64,000 nt of DNA from Mycobacterium sp. MFM001 (GCF_003402475.1 NZ_BFAB01000006.1:248001-312000), one strand, 5' to 3'. Positions 7,095 through 18,075 are shown, counted from the stretch's first letter. Program-made: numbers and translations. The notes: generated by a model from the letters alone, not told the origin.

Positions 7095-8711
7095 GTGGAC
7101 ATCGTCCTCGGTGTGTCGATGGCACCCACGACGGTCCGCATGGTGCTGGTCGAGGGGGAAAACGCCGACGGAGTCACCGTCGACGAAGACGGCTTCGAGG
7201 TGCCCGCCGATGCCGACACGGCAAATACCGACGTGGCCGATCAGGTCATCGCCGCGATCCTGGGTACCCGCGAAAGCGCGGCCGAAGGCGATTACCACCT
7301 GGCGTCCACCGGTGTGACGTGGACCAGCCCGGCGGAAGCCGCCGCGTTGCGCGACGCGCTGGCGGCCCACAAGGTCGAAAACGTCATGCTGGTCTCGGCG
7401 TTTCTTGCGGCGGCCGCACTGGCCCAGGCCGTCGGCAGCGCTGTCGGATACGCCCACACGGGGCTGCTGTTCCTCGAACCGGACACGGCGACGCTGGCGA
7501 TCGTCGACTCCGCCGACGGTTCGGTCACCGACGTGCGCCGCCGGCCACTGGCCGACGCCGATGCGCCGACCGAGTTGGCCGACATGATGGCGGGGCTCGA
7601 GTCGCTGCAGTCCCGCCCCGACGGAGTGTTCGTCGTCGGGTGCGGCGTTGACGTCACCGCGATCAAGCCGCAACTGGAGACCGCGACCGCGCTGCCGGTC
7701 AATGCCCCCGAGGAGCCGGAGACGGCACTGGCCCGAGGGGCGGCGTTGGCGGCGGCGAATGCACCGCTGTTCGCCTCCTCGACCGCGGCCGTTGCCTATG
7801 CGCAGGTTCCCGACTGGACGACGGCCGAAGTCGTGGATTCCGGTGCCGCAGCGGACTTTTCGGATTTGGGTGACCCGTACAGCGTCGACAACGAAACCGG
7901 CTCCGGGCGAAAGCCGTTCCTGGTGGCGCTCAGCGTGATGATGGTCTTTTTCGTCGGTGTGTTGGCGCTGGTCATTTCGCTGGCCGTCGCGGTCCGTCCG
8001 GCGGTCAGCCAGCGGCCGAGCTCCGGCGGCAACCTCGTCGTACCGGCCGAGCGGATGCCGGCGCCGGCTCCCAAGGCGGAGGTTCCGGCACCTCCCGCGG
8101 CGCCGCCGAACAAGGTCGAGCAGCCGGTGCCCGAGGTGCAGCAGGCCCCTCGCGAGGCGCCTGCTCCCGAGGCTCCGGCACCCGCAGCACCCGCACCCGT
8201 CGCCCCAGCACCCGTCCAGGTGCCGGCGGCAGCAGCACCCGCTCCTGAAGCCCCGGCTCCGGCGCCGCAGGCTCCACCGGCTCCGGCGCCTGCCCCGGCC
8301 CCGCCGCCCGCGGCGCCCGCACCCGTGCCTGTCCCGATACCGGTGCCCGTGGCGCCGGTCGTCCCGCAACTGCCGTCGATCTTCAATCCGCCCGGCAACA
8401 ATTTGCCGTTCCAGCCGGGCGGCGGTGACCGTGACCGGGGCGGCTGGCAGCCCGGTGGCGGCGACCGCGACCGCGGTGGGTGGCAGCCCGGCGGCGGCGA
8501 CCGCGACCGCGGTGGATGGCAGCCCGGCGGCGGCAACCGCGGTGGGGGCGGCTGGCAGCCCGGCGGTGGTGATCGCGGCGGTGGCGGATGGTTCCCCGGC
8601 GGTGGTGATCACGGTGGCGGCCGCGGCGGTGGCGGCGGCTTCGGTGGCATCGGGGGTGGATTCGGCGGGTTCGGCGGCGGTCACGGCGGCTTCGGCGGCC
8701 GCGGCCACTGA
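7095..8711 (+). CDS. DUF7159-like membrane protein with Pro-rich and Gly-rich repeat tail
   Basis: This 538-residue protein has three parts. Residues 1-~260 form an acidic soluble domain starting MDIVLGVSMAPTTVRMVLVEG, which looks like the actin/Hsp70-fold N terminus of mycobacterial DUF7159/Rv0312-type proteins (recalled). A single membrane helix follows at ~275-298. The rest is low complexity: Pro/Ala-rich to ~430, then a 12-residue repeat (PGGGDRDRGGWQ and variants) and a Gly-rich end. GGAGG sits 4 nt before GTG 7095. The soluble domain is probably cytoplasmic and the repeat tail extracytoplasmic. Function is unknown; a scaffold or regulator in the envelope is possible. Confidence 0.8.
   Translation: MDIVLGVSMAPTTVRMVLVEGENADGVTVDEDGFEVPADADTANTDVADQVIAAILGTRESAAEGDYHLASTGVTWTSPAEAAALRDALAAHKVENVMLVSAFLAAAALAQAVGSAVGYAHTGLLFLEPDTATLAIVDSADGSVTDVRRRPLADADAPTELADMMAGLESLQSRPDGVFVVGCGVDVTAIKPQLETATALPVNAPEEPETALARGAALAAANAPLFASSTAAVAYAQVPDWTTAEVVDSGAAADFSDLGDPYSVDNETGSGRKPFLVALSVMMVFFVGVLALVISLAVAVRPAVSQRPSSGGNLVVPAERMPAPAPKAEVPAPPAAPPNKVEQPVPEVQQAPREAPAPEAPAPAAPAPVAPAPVQVPAAAAPAPEAPAPAPQAPPAPAPAPAPPPAAPAPVPVPIPVPVAPVVPQLPSIFNPPGNNLPFQPGGGDRDRGGWQPGGGDRDRGGWQPGGGDRDRGGWQPGGGNRGGGGWQPGGGDRGGGGWFPGGGDHGGGRGGGGGFGGIGGGFGGFGGGHGGFGGRGH
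8412..8591 (+). repeat. Tandem 36-bp coding repeat (12-residue QPGGG unit)
   Basis: Five in-frame 36-bp units encode QPGGGDRDRGGW three times and then QPGGGNRGGGGW and QPGGGDRGGGGW; a partial sixth unit (FPGGGDHGGG) follows. The second and third units are nearly identical at the DNA level, which suggests recent duplication, so copy number may vary between strains. Confidence 0.85.
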
Positions 8712-8748
8712 CCCGCCGGATCCTCGGAAACCCTTGCCGCCCTGAGCC

Positions 8749-9207
8749 TTACGCCGGCGGCGGCGGGGGCGGCGGGCCCCACGGCGGCATCGGGCCACCA
8801 GGCGGAGGCGGCGGTACCGGCTCGCCAGGCGCGGGCGGATGCTGGTGCGGATGCGGCCCGACCGGAGCTTGCGGCGGCGGCGCGGGCGGCATCGCCGCGG
8901 GCGGAGGCCCAGGAGGGCCGGCGTGCGGCGGCGGGAGCGGCGGCGGCGGTGGTCGCAAAGGCGCGTCGGCACTGCTCTGCCAACCGGGCGGCGGAGCTAC
9001 CGGAGTCGACGTGATGGCGATGACCGCGGCCGTCAGCAACGCGCCCACAATGATTCCGGCCACCCCGGCGACGGCTGCCACGCCGACCGGATGGCGTAGC
9101 GCCGATGACCCGCTCCATCGTCGGCGTGGCTGCGCTGCAACGGGTTCGGCGGCCGGCGGCGAGCTTTCTGGTTCTACAGTGACGTTCTGCTTCTCTTCGG
9201 CGTTCAT
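8749..9207 (-). CDS. Single-pass membrane protein with proline-rich extracytoplasmic tail
   Basis: The 152-residue protein has a short charged N terminus (~40 residues), one membrane helix (residues ~43-67, GVAAVAGVAGIIVGALLTAAVIAI) and a C-terminal ~85 residues that are mostly proline with Gly/His/Ala. No family is recognised. It sits between the convergent DUF7159-like gene and a divergent two-component system whose sensor loop is also poly-proline. A perfect 10-bp inverted repeat in the shared upstream region suggests joint control with that system. Confidence 0.7.
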   Translation of the reverse strand: MNAEEKQNVTVEPESSPPAAEPVAAQPRRRWSGSSALRHPVGVAAVAGVAGIIVGALLTAAVIAITSTPVAPPPGWQSSADAPLRPPPPPLPPPHAGPPGPPPAAMPPAPPPQAPVGPHPHQHPPAPGEPVPPPPPGGPMPPWGPPPPPPPA

Positions 9208-9241
9208 GGCCGTGACGCTAAGCAGCGAAGTTGAAGTGAAC

Positions 9242-9272
9242 CTGAAGAAACCCGCGGTCGTCGTTTCTTCAG
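9242..9272. promoter_or_regulatory. Inverted repeat in the divergent promoter region before the response regulator
   Basis: CTGAAGAAAC at 9242-9251 and its exact complement GTTTCTTCAG at 9263-9272 are separated by 11 nt. They lie between the Pro-rich membrane protein (starting at 9207 leftward) and the response regulator (starting at 9307). It could be an operator for the OmpR-type regulator, giving autoregulation; no T tract makes a terminator less likely. Confidence 0.45.
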
Positions 9273-9306
9273 CCTGATCTCAGATATGCAGCGTTAAGAA
9301 TGAAGC

Positions 9307-9996
9307 ATGGCGGAGTTCAGCGTCGGCACACCGCGTGTCCTGGTGGTCGAAGACTCCGAAACCATCCGCGAGATGGTCAGCGAGGCATTGACCGACGCCG
9401 GCTACCACACCGAAGCCCGGCCCGACGGCAACGAGCTCGAGGAGGTTCTCGACGGCTTTCGGCCCGACCTCGTGGTGCTCGATGTGATGTTGCCGGGCCG
9501 CGACGGGTTCGCGCTCATCGACGTCATTCTCGAATGGGGAAAGGCGGGCATCGTGTTGATCACCGCTCGCGACGGCCTGCCGGACCGGCTGCGCGGCCTC
9601 GACGGCGGCGCCGACGACTACGTCGTCAAGCCGTTCGAGCTGGCCGAGCTGGTGTCCCGGGTCGGCGCCGTGCTGCGACGACGAGGCCGGCTGCCCGAGG
9701 TCGTCCAGCTCGGCGATCTGATGCTCGACGTCGACGCCGGGGTGGCCTCGCGCGATGGTCACCGGCTGGATCTGACGGCCACCGAACTGCGGCTGCTCGC
9801 ATACCTCGTCGAGCAGCGAGGCCGGATCGTCAGCGCCGGGCAGATCCTGAACGCGGTGTGGGGCTACGACGCCTACGACCCCAACCTGGTGCAGGTGCAC
9901 ATCAGTGGGCTGCGCCGCAAGCTCGAGGCGCACGGGCCGCGGATCCTGCACACCGTCCGCGGCATCGGCTACCGGCTGCAGCCGCAGCGATCATGA
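9307..9996 (+). CDS. OmpR-family two-component response regulator
   Basis: The 229-residue protein has an N-terminal receiver domain (acidic pocket ED at 15-16, phosphoacceptor D59 in VVLDVMLPG, conserved K in VVKPFE) and a C-terminal winged helix (LTATELRLLAYL ... VQVHISGLRRKLE ... IRGIGYRL-type end). It receives phosphate from the kinase encoded next. Its stop overlaps the kinase start (ATGA at 9993-9996), so the pair is translationally coupled. It is divergent from a Pro-rich membrane protein that may be a target. Confidence 0.95.
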   Translation: MAEFSVGTPRVLVVEDSETIREMVSEALTDAGYHTEARPDGNELEEVLDGFRPDLVVLDVMLPGRDGFALIDVILEWGKAGIVLITARDGLPDRLRGLDGGADDYVVKPFELAELVSRVGAVLRRRGRLPEVVQLGDLMLDVDAGVASRDGHRLDLTATELRLLAYLVEQRGRIVSAGQILNAVWGYDAYDPNLVQVHISGLRRKLEAHGPRILHTVRGIGYRLQPQRS

Positions 9997-11459
9997 CCGC
10001 CGAGGCCTCGACACCAACACCGTCGCTGCAGCGCCGGGTGACGATCATCGTGCTCGGGCTGTTGGCAGTGCTGCTGCTGATCCTGGGGGTCACCATCGAC
10101 GTGACGCTGGGGGTTCAGGCGCGACGCAACCTGCACGACCGGCTGGTGGCGGCCACGGCCCGCGCCGACGCGCTGGCCACCGCGCACACTCCACCGGCGC
10201 AGCTGGCCGCAGAGCTCACCGGCGGCAGCGTGCGGGCGCTGCTGGTCACCGCCGACGGCGCCACCTACGGCGACCCGGGAATCAGCCCGGACACCACCGC
10301 CGGCCCGACCGTGCCACCGCCACCGCCACCGCCGCGCCCGCCACTGCCGCCGCCCTTCGGCGGGCCGCCCCCACCGCCCCCTCCGCCACCGCCGGGGCAC
10401 CGGCCGCCTCCGCCACCGGATGCCACCGCCACCGTGGTGGTGCATCCGCTCCCGACCGGCGGACGGGTCATCCTCGTCGCCGACACCACACAGACCACCC
10501 AGGTGACGCGGCAACTGCGGCAGCTGATGATCGGTGCCGGGGTGGCCACACTGCTCGTGGCGGCGCTGCTGTTGGTGGCGGCCAGCCGGGCGGCGCTGCG
10601 GCCGCTGGATCGGTTGACCGGGTTGGCCAGAGACATCACGACCGGTGATCGTGGCCGGCGGCTTCACCCGGATCGGGTCGACACCGAATTAGGCCGGGCC
10701 GCAAGCGCTTTCGACGGGATGCTGGACGCTTTGGAGGCCTCCGAGCAGCGGGCTCAGCAGGCCGCGGAAGCCGCGCAGCGCGCCGAGACGGCCACCCGGC
10801 GCTTTCTCGTCGACGCCGCTCACGAGCTGCGCACGCCGATCGCCGGGATCCAGGCCGCCGCCGAGCAACTCGCCAACTACGCCGGCCAGGAGGATCGGGG
10901 GCAGCATCACCGCGCGACGCTGCTGCTCTCCGATGCGCGACGGGCGGGCCGGCTGGTCGCCGACATGCTCGATCTGAGCCGGATCGACGCCGGGCTGCCG
11001 CTGGACCTGCAGGACGCCGACCTGACCGCCGTCGTCGACGCCGAGGTCGATCGTGCCGCCATGTTGGCGCCGCAGCTGACCATCACCCGGACCGGCGCCG
11101 ACGCGCTGACCGTTCACGCCGATCCCACGCGGGTGGCGCAAATCCTGTCCAACCTGCTCGACAACGCCCGGCGGTACACCCCGCCCGGCGGCCGCATCAC
11201 CGTCGACGTCCAAACACGCGACAGGACAGCCGAAGTCATCGTCACCGACACCGGCCCCGGGATTCCCGACGGCGAACGTGAGCGCATCTTCGAACGGCTG
11301 GTGCGCCTCGATGCCGCCCGCGCCCGCGACCATGGCGGCGCCGGGCTGGGCCTACCGATCGCCCGGGCCCTCGCTCGTGCTCACGGCGGCGACTTGACGT
11401 GCCTGGCGCATGACGGCGGTGCTCGATTCCGTCTGACGTTGCCTTATGGGCGGCGGTAG
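9993..11459 (+). CDS. Sensor histidine kinase with poly-proline extracytoplasmic loop
   Basis: This 488-residue protein has membrane helices at ~16-40 and ~178-198, HAMP (~200-250), a dimerisation/phosphoacceptor domain with H277 in DAAHELRTPIAGI and a HATPase domain (NLLDNARRYTPPGG, VTDTGPGIP, GGAGLGLPIAR). All kinase motifs look intact. The sensor region between the helices contains a proline stretch at ~107-142 with runs of up to ten prolines, unusual for a sensor. Start ATG 9993 overlaps the response regulator stop. The signal is unknown. The last 16 bp overlap the convergent RelE-like toxin gene. Confidence 0.93.
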   Translation: MTAEASTPTPSLQRRVTIIVLGLLAVLLLILGVTIDVTLGVQARRNLHDRLVAATARADALATAHTPPAQLAAELTGGSVRALLVTADGATYGDPGISPDTTAGPTVPPPPPPPRPPLPPPFGGPPPPPPPPPPGHRPPPPPDATATVVVHPLPTGGRVILVADTTQTTQVTRQLRQLMIGAGVATLLVAALLLVAASRAALRPLDRLTGLARDITTGDRGRRLHPDRVDTELGRAASAFDGMLDALEASEQRAQQAAEAAQRAETATRRFLVDAAHELRTPIAGIQAAAEQLANYAGQEDRGQHHRATLLLSDARRAGRLVADMLDLSRIDAGLPLDLQDADLTAVVDAEVDRAAMLAPQLTITRTGADALTVHADPTRVAQILSNLLDNARRYTPPGGRITVDVQTRDRTAEVIVTDTGPGIPDGERERIFERLVRLDAARARDHGGAGLGLPIARALARAHGGDLTCLAHDGGARFRLTLPYGRR

Positions 11460-11725
11460 ATGTGCGACCGGTGATCAATATCGAGGACGTGCACAACATG
11501 GTGCTTCTCGTCGATCCGGTAAACGATCCGATAGGTCCCGCGGCGGGCCCCATGGCATCCGGCGAGAGGGCCGAATAAGGGCTTGCCGACCCGCTGAGGA
11601 TTGACCGCAAGCGCAGAATCGCAAAATTCGAGCACTGCGGCGGCGACTTGTTGCGGAAGGCGCTCGGCGATCGCTCTGCGCGCCGCAGGCTGGAACCGGA
11701 TTTCGTACCGCGCTGGTTCGCTCAC
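11444..11725 (-). CDS. RelE/ParE-family toxin
   Basis: The 93-residue protein has the RelE-like fold pattern: YEIRFQPAARRAIAERLP at the start, the central KPLFGPLAGCHGARRGTYRIVYRID strand segment and the end VVHVLDIDHRSHIYRR with the conserved basic/aromatic residues of ribosome-dependent mRNA interferases. GTG 11725 overlaps the antitoxin stop (GTGA at 11722-11725), so translation is coupled behind the antitoxin. It looks full length. Its 3' end overlaps the convergent kinase gene by 16 bp. Confidence 0.85.
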   Translation of the reverse strand: MSEPARYEIRFQPAARRAIAERLPQQVAAAVLEFCDSALAVNPQRVGKPLFGPLAGCHGARRGTYRIVYRIDEKHHVVHVLDIDHRSHIYRRP

Positions 11726-12021
11726 CCTCCTGTGGCGCGGCGGCGTGCCAGCTCGCGACGAACAGTTGCCATGTCGGTGCCGGGCTCGCCCCGTTCCAGC
11801 GCTGCCAGGCTCTCCGAGATGCGCGCAACAGCGTCGCGATCAGCCAGAATTTCCAGGGTCATCTCCATGCCTTCGAGGTCATCCACCGACAACAAGACAG
11901 CCTCGGCTTCTCCGTTACGGGTCAAGGTGATGCGCTCGTGTTGCTGACGAACCCGTCTGGCGAGTTCAGACAGGCGAGCCTTCGCTTCAGACAAGGGCAC
12001 TGGTGTCGAGGCGATCGTCAT
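11722..12021 (-). CDS. Phd/YefM-family antitoxin
   Basis: A 99-residue protein begins MTIASTPVPLSEAKARL. Its N-terminal half has the Phd/YefM DNA-binding pattern (LSEAKARLSELARRV, ITLTRNGEAEAVLLSVDDLEGME) and its C-terminal half is the extended toxin-neutralising tail. Start ATG 12021 was preferred to GTG 12027 because a -10-like TACACT ends 7 nt before it, fitting a leaderless transcript. It precedes and overlaps the RelE-like toxin. Overlapping inverted repeats just upstream are the likely autoregulatory operator. Confidence 0.82.
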   Translation of the reverse strand: MTIASTPVPLSEAKARLSELARRVRQQHERITLTRNGEAEAVLLSVDDLEGMEMTLEILADRDAVARISESLAALERGEPGTDMATVRRELARRRATGG

Positions 12022-12027
12022 AGGCAC

Positions 12028-12061
12028 GAGTGTAGACCGAATTAGTCTATATTTTGACTAA
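12028..12061 (-). promoter_or_regulatory. Promoter/operator of the RelE-Phd toxin-antitoxin unit
   Basis: On the minus strand a -10-like TACACT lies 7 nt upstream of ATG 12021. Two overlapping inverted repeats sit here: TAGAC (12033-12037) with GTCTA (12045-12049), and TTAGTC (12042-12047) with GACTAA (12056-12061). AT-rich palindromes overlapping the promoter are the usual binding sites of the toxin-antitoxin complex. Binding itself is inferred. Confidence 0.5.
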
Positions 12062-12068
12062 AGAGCAC

Positions 12069-12830
12069 TTACCGTGGCAGGGCCGGCTCTGCGTCATCCT
12101 CACGGTCCGCCTGCTGAGCGCGGTGCGCTCGGCGGTGATGACGGATCTCGTAGGACAGCAGCGACAACCCGACGATCCCGGTGCACAGCGACACCAAAAA
12201 CAGCAGCGGGCTGACGTCGCCGGTGAGCGCGTCACCCAAGATCACGATCGCGGCCGTCCCGGGAAACACCCCCGCCAGCGTTGCCAGCGTGTAGGGCAGC
12301 ACCCGCACCGCCGACGCGCCGACGGCGTAGTTCAGCACCGAAAACGGCACCGCGGGAATCAATCGCAGCGACATGACTGCCGGCCAGCCGCGGTTACGCA
12401 GCCTCGCATCGAGTGTCTCGACCGCTTGGTGGCGGACCAGCCGGCTCAGCTGCCAGCCGGCCGCCCGGACCAGCACCAGCGCAATCACCGCGCTGGTCGT
12501 ACTGGCGACCACCGCCAGCGCCACGCCCAGCACCGGCCCGAACAGCAGCCCGGCGGCCAGGGTGAACGCCGTGCGTGGAAACGGCAGCACGGTCACGACG
12601 ATGTGCGTAGCCAAAAACGCCACCGGGAACCAGGGCCCCACCGACGTGGCCCAGTCACGCAGTTGCACCGCGGTCGGCAGCGGAACGAACAGCGCGACCG
12701 CCACAATCACAGCCGCCGCCGCACCTGTCACCAAAATCCGCCGCCGGGGCACCTGACGTGCCGTCGCGACCACGGCAGACGCCAGGCCGCGCAAGGTCTC
12801 GGTGATTTTCCTGGTGGCGGAGGCCGTCAC
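12069..12830 (-). CDS. TVP38/TMEM64 (DedA-related) membrane protein
   Basis: This 253-residue multi-pass protein contains the SNARE-associated/VTT domain: VVTVLPFPRTAFTLAAGLLFGPVLG, then RNRGWPAVMSLRLIPAVPFSVLNYAVGAS and YTLATLAGVFPGT, the family's re-entrant loops. Bacterial homologues are linked to phospholipid scrambling/flipping. GTG 12828-12830 (protein VTASATRKITETL) gives a length close to Rv1491c. A longer frame upstream lacks similarity and ribosome-binding signals. It is divergent from mutA and convergent with nothing, ending 8 bp before the toxin-antitoxin promoter. Confidence 0.85.
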   Translation of the reverse strand: MTASATRKITETLRGLASAVVATARQVPRRRILVTGAAAAVIVAVALFVPLPTAVQLRDWATSVGPWFPVAFLATHIVVTVLPFPRTAFTLAAGLLFGPVLGVALAVVASTTSAVIALVLVRAAGWQLSRLVRHQAVETLDARLRNRGWPAVMSLRLIPAVPFSVLNYAVGASAVRVLPYTLATLAGVFPGTAAIVILGDALTGDVSPLLFLVSLCTGIVGLSLLSYEIRHHRRAHRAQQADREDDAEPALPR

Positions 12831-12987
12831 GACACCCAAGCTTACGTGGCCGCCGGTGAACAACCCGTTGCGCGCACCTGGCGTTTCCCGACCGGCTCCA
12901 GAGCGCTGACGCCCATCAATTAGCCTGGTTAGCAAGTGCAAGTCCCGACCAGGGGGCTGCCGCTTGCTGCGACAACAGGAGACGCCG

Positions 12988-14826
12988 GTGTCTGTTGATG
13001 TGTCCGCCGAGCCTGCCGACCTGGGGCAGGGCCGGGCCCGCTGGCGCGAGGCGGTGGCCGGCGTGTTGGCCAAGAGCGCACGGCGCGACGTCGACGAGCT
13101 CGGCCCCGAGCCCGAGCGGCTGCTGGACACCCCGACATACGAAGGCTTCGCCATCCGGGCGCTCTACACCGCCTTCGACGCCCTGCCCGAACCGCCGCTG
13201 CCCGGCGAGTGGCCGTTTGTCCGCGGCGCCGACGCGCTGCGCGACGTCAACTCCGGCTGGAAGGTCGCCGAGGCGTTCCCCAAAAACGGCGCCGACGACA
13301 ACTCGGCGGTGCTGAGTGCGCTCAGCAATGGGGTCAGCGCGCTGCTGCTCCGGGTCGGCTCGGACGGAGTGCCGCCGACGCGGCTCGAGCAGCTGCTGGC
13401 CGGGGTGTACCTGAACCTCGTGCCGATCGTCGTCGACGCCGGCGCCGACTACACCGCGGCCGCCGACGTCCTACTCGGCTTGCTGGCCCAGCTCGACGAC
13501 GGCACCACGCTGTCGGTCGATTTGGGTGCCGACCCGCTGACCGCGCCGCTCAGCGGACGTGAAGCGCCGTCGCTCGACGACGTGGTCGGAATGACGGCGA
13601 AAGTTGCCGACAGCCAAGGTGTTCGGGCGATCACCGTGGACGGGCCCGCGTTTCACAACCTGGGCGCCAACGCAGCCTGGGAGCTCGCCGGCAGCATCGC
13701 CGCGGCGGTGGCATATCTGCGAGTCCTCGACGAGTCGGGCCTGGCGATCGGAAAAGCGTTGCGCCAGATCAGCTTCCGGTTCGCCGCCGACGACGACCAG
13801 TTCGTGACGATCGCCAAGATGCGGGCCGCGCGGCAACTGTGGGCGCGCATCGCCGAGGTGGTCGGCGAACCACGCGGCGGTGCGGCGACCATTCACGCCG
13901 AGACCTCATTGCCGATGATGACCCAGCGCGATCCGTGGGTGAACATGCTGCGCACCACGCTGGCCGCGTTCGGCGCAGGCGTCGGCGGCGCCGACACCGT
14001 GCTGGCGTTGCCGTTCGACGTCGTCATTCCCGGCGGGTTTCCGGGCATGTCGACGAGCTTCTCGCGCCGCATCGCCCGCAACACGCAGCTGCTGCTGCTG
14101 GAGGAGTCGCACATCGGGCGGGTGTTGGACCCCGCCGGCGGGTCCTGGTTCGTCGAGGACCTCACCGAACAGCTGGCCCAGCAGGCCTGGCAGCACTTCC
14201 AGGCCATCGAGGCACGCGACGGGTTCGTCGACGCCCGCGACTACGTAGCCGGGCAGATCGCCGACGTCGCAGCGCGTCGTATCGACGACATCGCGCACCG
14301 CCGCACCGCCGTCACCGGCGTCAACGAGTACCCGAACCTCGGCGAACCTCCGCTGCCGCAAGCGGATTCGCCGTCTACGATCAAGCGGTACGCGGCGGGC
14401 TTCGAGGCGCTGCGGGACCGCTCGGATGCCTATCTGGAACGTACCGGGGAGCGCCCGCAGGTTTTGTTACTGCCTCTGGGCCCGCTGGCCGAGCACAACA
14501 TCCGCGCGACGTTCGCGGCCAACCTGCTGGCCTCCGGCGGTATCGAGGCGGTCAACCCGGGGCCGGTCGCTGCCGACGGTATCGCGAAAGCCGTATCGGA
14601 CGCCGGATCACCGGCCATCGCCGTCATCTGCGGGACCGACAAGCGCTACGCCGCCGAGGCCGCGGACGTCGTCGAGGCGGCCCGCAACGCCGGGGTGCAG
14701 CGGGTCTACCTCGCCGGGCCCGAAAAGGCTGTGGAAGGCGCTACCCATCGACCCGACGAGTATCTGACCGCGAAAATCAATGCAGTAGAAGCATTGTCGA
14801 CTCTGCTGACCCGGTTGGGAGCCTGA
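12988..14826 (+). CDS. mutA: Methylmalonyl-CoA mutase small (beta) subunit
   Basis: The 612-residue protein matches the MutA subunit across its length: [22 protein letters not shown] near the N terminus, the TIM-barrel region with [19 protein letters not shown] and [32 protein letters not shown], and a degenerate B12-binding-like C-terminal domain that lacks the cobalt-ligating DxHxxG motif, as expected. It dimerises with MutB to interconvert succinyl-CoA and (R)-methylmalonyl-CoA. AGGAG (12977-12981) is 6 nt before GTG 12988, which decides the start against a TTG at 12964. mutB follows after 5 bp. Confidence 0.95.
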   Translation: MSVDVSAEPADLGQGRARWREAVAGVLAKSARRDVDELGPEPERLLDTPTYEGFAIRALYTAFDALPEPPLPGEWPFVRGADALRDVNSGWKVAEAFPKNGADDNSAVLSALSNGVSALLLRVGSDGVPPTRLEQLLAGVYLNLVPIVVDAGADYTAAADVLLGLLAQLDDGTTLSVDLGADPLTAPLSGREAPSLDDVVGMTAKVADSQGVRAITVDGPAFHNLGANAAWELAGSIAAAVAYLRVLDESGLAIGKALRQISFRFAADDDQFVTIAKMRAARQLWARIAEVVGEPRGGAATIHAETSLPMMTQRDPWVNMLRTTLAAFGAGVGGADTVLALPFDVVIPGGFPGMSTSFSRRIARNTQLLLLEESHIGRVLDPAGGSWFVEDLTEQLAQQAWQHFQAIEARDGFVDARDYVAGQIADVAARRIDDIAHRRTAVTGVNEYPNLGEPPLPQADSPSTIKRYAAGFEALRDRSDAYLERTGERPQVLLLPLGPLAEHNIRATFAANLLASGGIEAVNPGPVAADGIAKAVSDAGSPAIAVICGTDKRYAAEAADVVEAARNAGVQRVYLAGPEKAVEGATHRPDEYLTAKINAVEALSTLLTRLGA

Positions 14827-14831
14827 CCACG

Positions 14832-17081
<2,250 letters not shown>

Positions 17082-17085
17082 CTCC

Positions 17086-18075
17086 ATGACAACCGAGAAC
17101 GGCGACAGCGTCGACGAACTCGCGGCTGCTGTCCGCAGCGGCGACCGCACCGCACTGCCGCGGGCCATCACCCTGGTGGAGTCCACCCGTGCCGACCACC
17201 GGGAGCAAGCCCAGGAATTGCTGCTGGCGTTGATGCCCGACGCCGGAAATGCCCATCACGTCGGCATTACCGGAGTACCCGGAGTGGGCAAGTCCACCGC
17301 GATCGAGGCCCTCGGCATGTATCTGATCGAGCGCGGCCATCGGGTGGCGGTGCTGGCCGTGGACCCGTCGTCGACCCGCACCGGCGGATCGATCCTCGGC
17401 GACAAAACCCGGATGCCGCGGCTGGCAACCCATCCCGACGCCTACATTCGCCCCTCGCCGACATCGGGCACGTTAGGCGGGGTGGCCAAGGCAACCCGGG
17501 AAACCATCGTGCTGCTGGAGGCCGCCGGATTCGACGTGATCCTCGTCGAGACCGTCGGTGTCGGCCAATCCGAGGTCGCCGTCGCCCACATGGTCGACAC
17601 CTTTGTGTTCCTGACCCTGGCGCGCACCGGAGATCAGTTGCAGAGCATCAAAAAGGGCGTGCTGGAACTCGCCGACATCGTCGTGGTGAACAAGGCCGAC
17701 GGCGACCACCTGCCGGAGGCGCGATCGGCCGCCCGAGAGCTTTCCGGAGCGATCCGGCTGATCTACCCGCGCGAGACGCTGTGGCGACCACCGGTGCTCA
17801 CGATGAGCGCGCTGGAGGGAACCGGCCTGGACGAACTCTGGGACACTGTCGAGCGCCATCGCCAAGTGCTGACCGAGGCAGGCGAATTCGAGAAACGCCG
17901 GCGCGCGCAGCAGGTCGACTGGACCTGGCAGATGGTCCGCGACACCGTGCTCGAGCGGGTGCTATCCAACCCGGCGGTGCGCAAGATCCGCGCCGACGTG
18001 GAACGGCAGGTCATCGCGGGAGAGCTCACGCCGGCGATGGCTGCTCAGCAAATACTCAATGTTGCATCAGGCTAA
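17086..18075 (+). CDS. meaB: MeaB/ArgK-type G-protein chaperone of methylmalonyl-CoA mutase
   Basis: The 329-residue GTPase carries a P-loop GVPGVGKST at residues ~63-71, the switch region VDPSSTRTGGSILGDKTRM, an acidic DVILVETVGVGQSE segment and the NKAD base-recognition motif. Such proteins gate adenosylcobalamin loading and protect mutase from inactivation. ATG 17086 begins MTTENGDSV, 4 bp after the mutB stop, so it is the third gene of the mutAB operon. The C-terminal ~50 residues (QVDWTWQMVRDTVLERVL) are the family's dimerisation arm. It corresponds to Rv1496. Confidence 0.94.
   Translation: MTTENGDSVDELAAAVRSGDRTALPRAITLVESTRADHREQAQELLLALMPDAGNAHHVGITGVPGVGKSTAIEALGMYLIERGHRVAVLAVDPSSTRTGGSILGDKTRMPRLATHPDAYIRPSPTSGTLGGVAKATRETIVLLEAAGFDVILVETVGVGQSEVAVAHMVDTFVFLTLARTGDQLQSIKKGVLELADIVVVNKADGDHLPEARSAARELSGAIRLIYPRETLWRPPVLTMSALEGTGLDELWDTVERHRQVLTEAGEFEKRRRAQQVDWTWQMVRDTVLERVLSNPAVRKIRADVERQVIAGELTPAMAAQQILNVASG

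Noticed and set aside
8412..8591. CRISPR-like array because of regular 36-bp repeats
   Set aside because: Repeats are contiguous and in frame with no spacers; they encode a protein repeat.
8400..8711. Gly-rich repeat as part of a PE_PGRS protein
   Set aside because: The repeat unit is QPGGGDRDRGGW rather than GGAGG-type, and the N terminus is a DUF7159-like domain, not PE.
9208..9306. Intrinsic terminator from the 10-bp inverted repeat
   Set aside because: It lies between divergent starts and has no T tract, so an operator is more likely.
12831..12987. Possible B12 riboswitch before mutA
   Set aside because: The genes use B12, but I could not find a B12-box or the conserved core in this 157-bp region.
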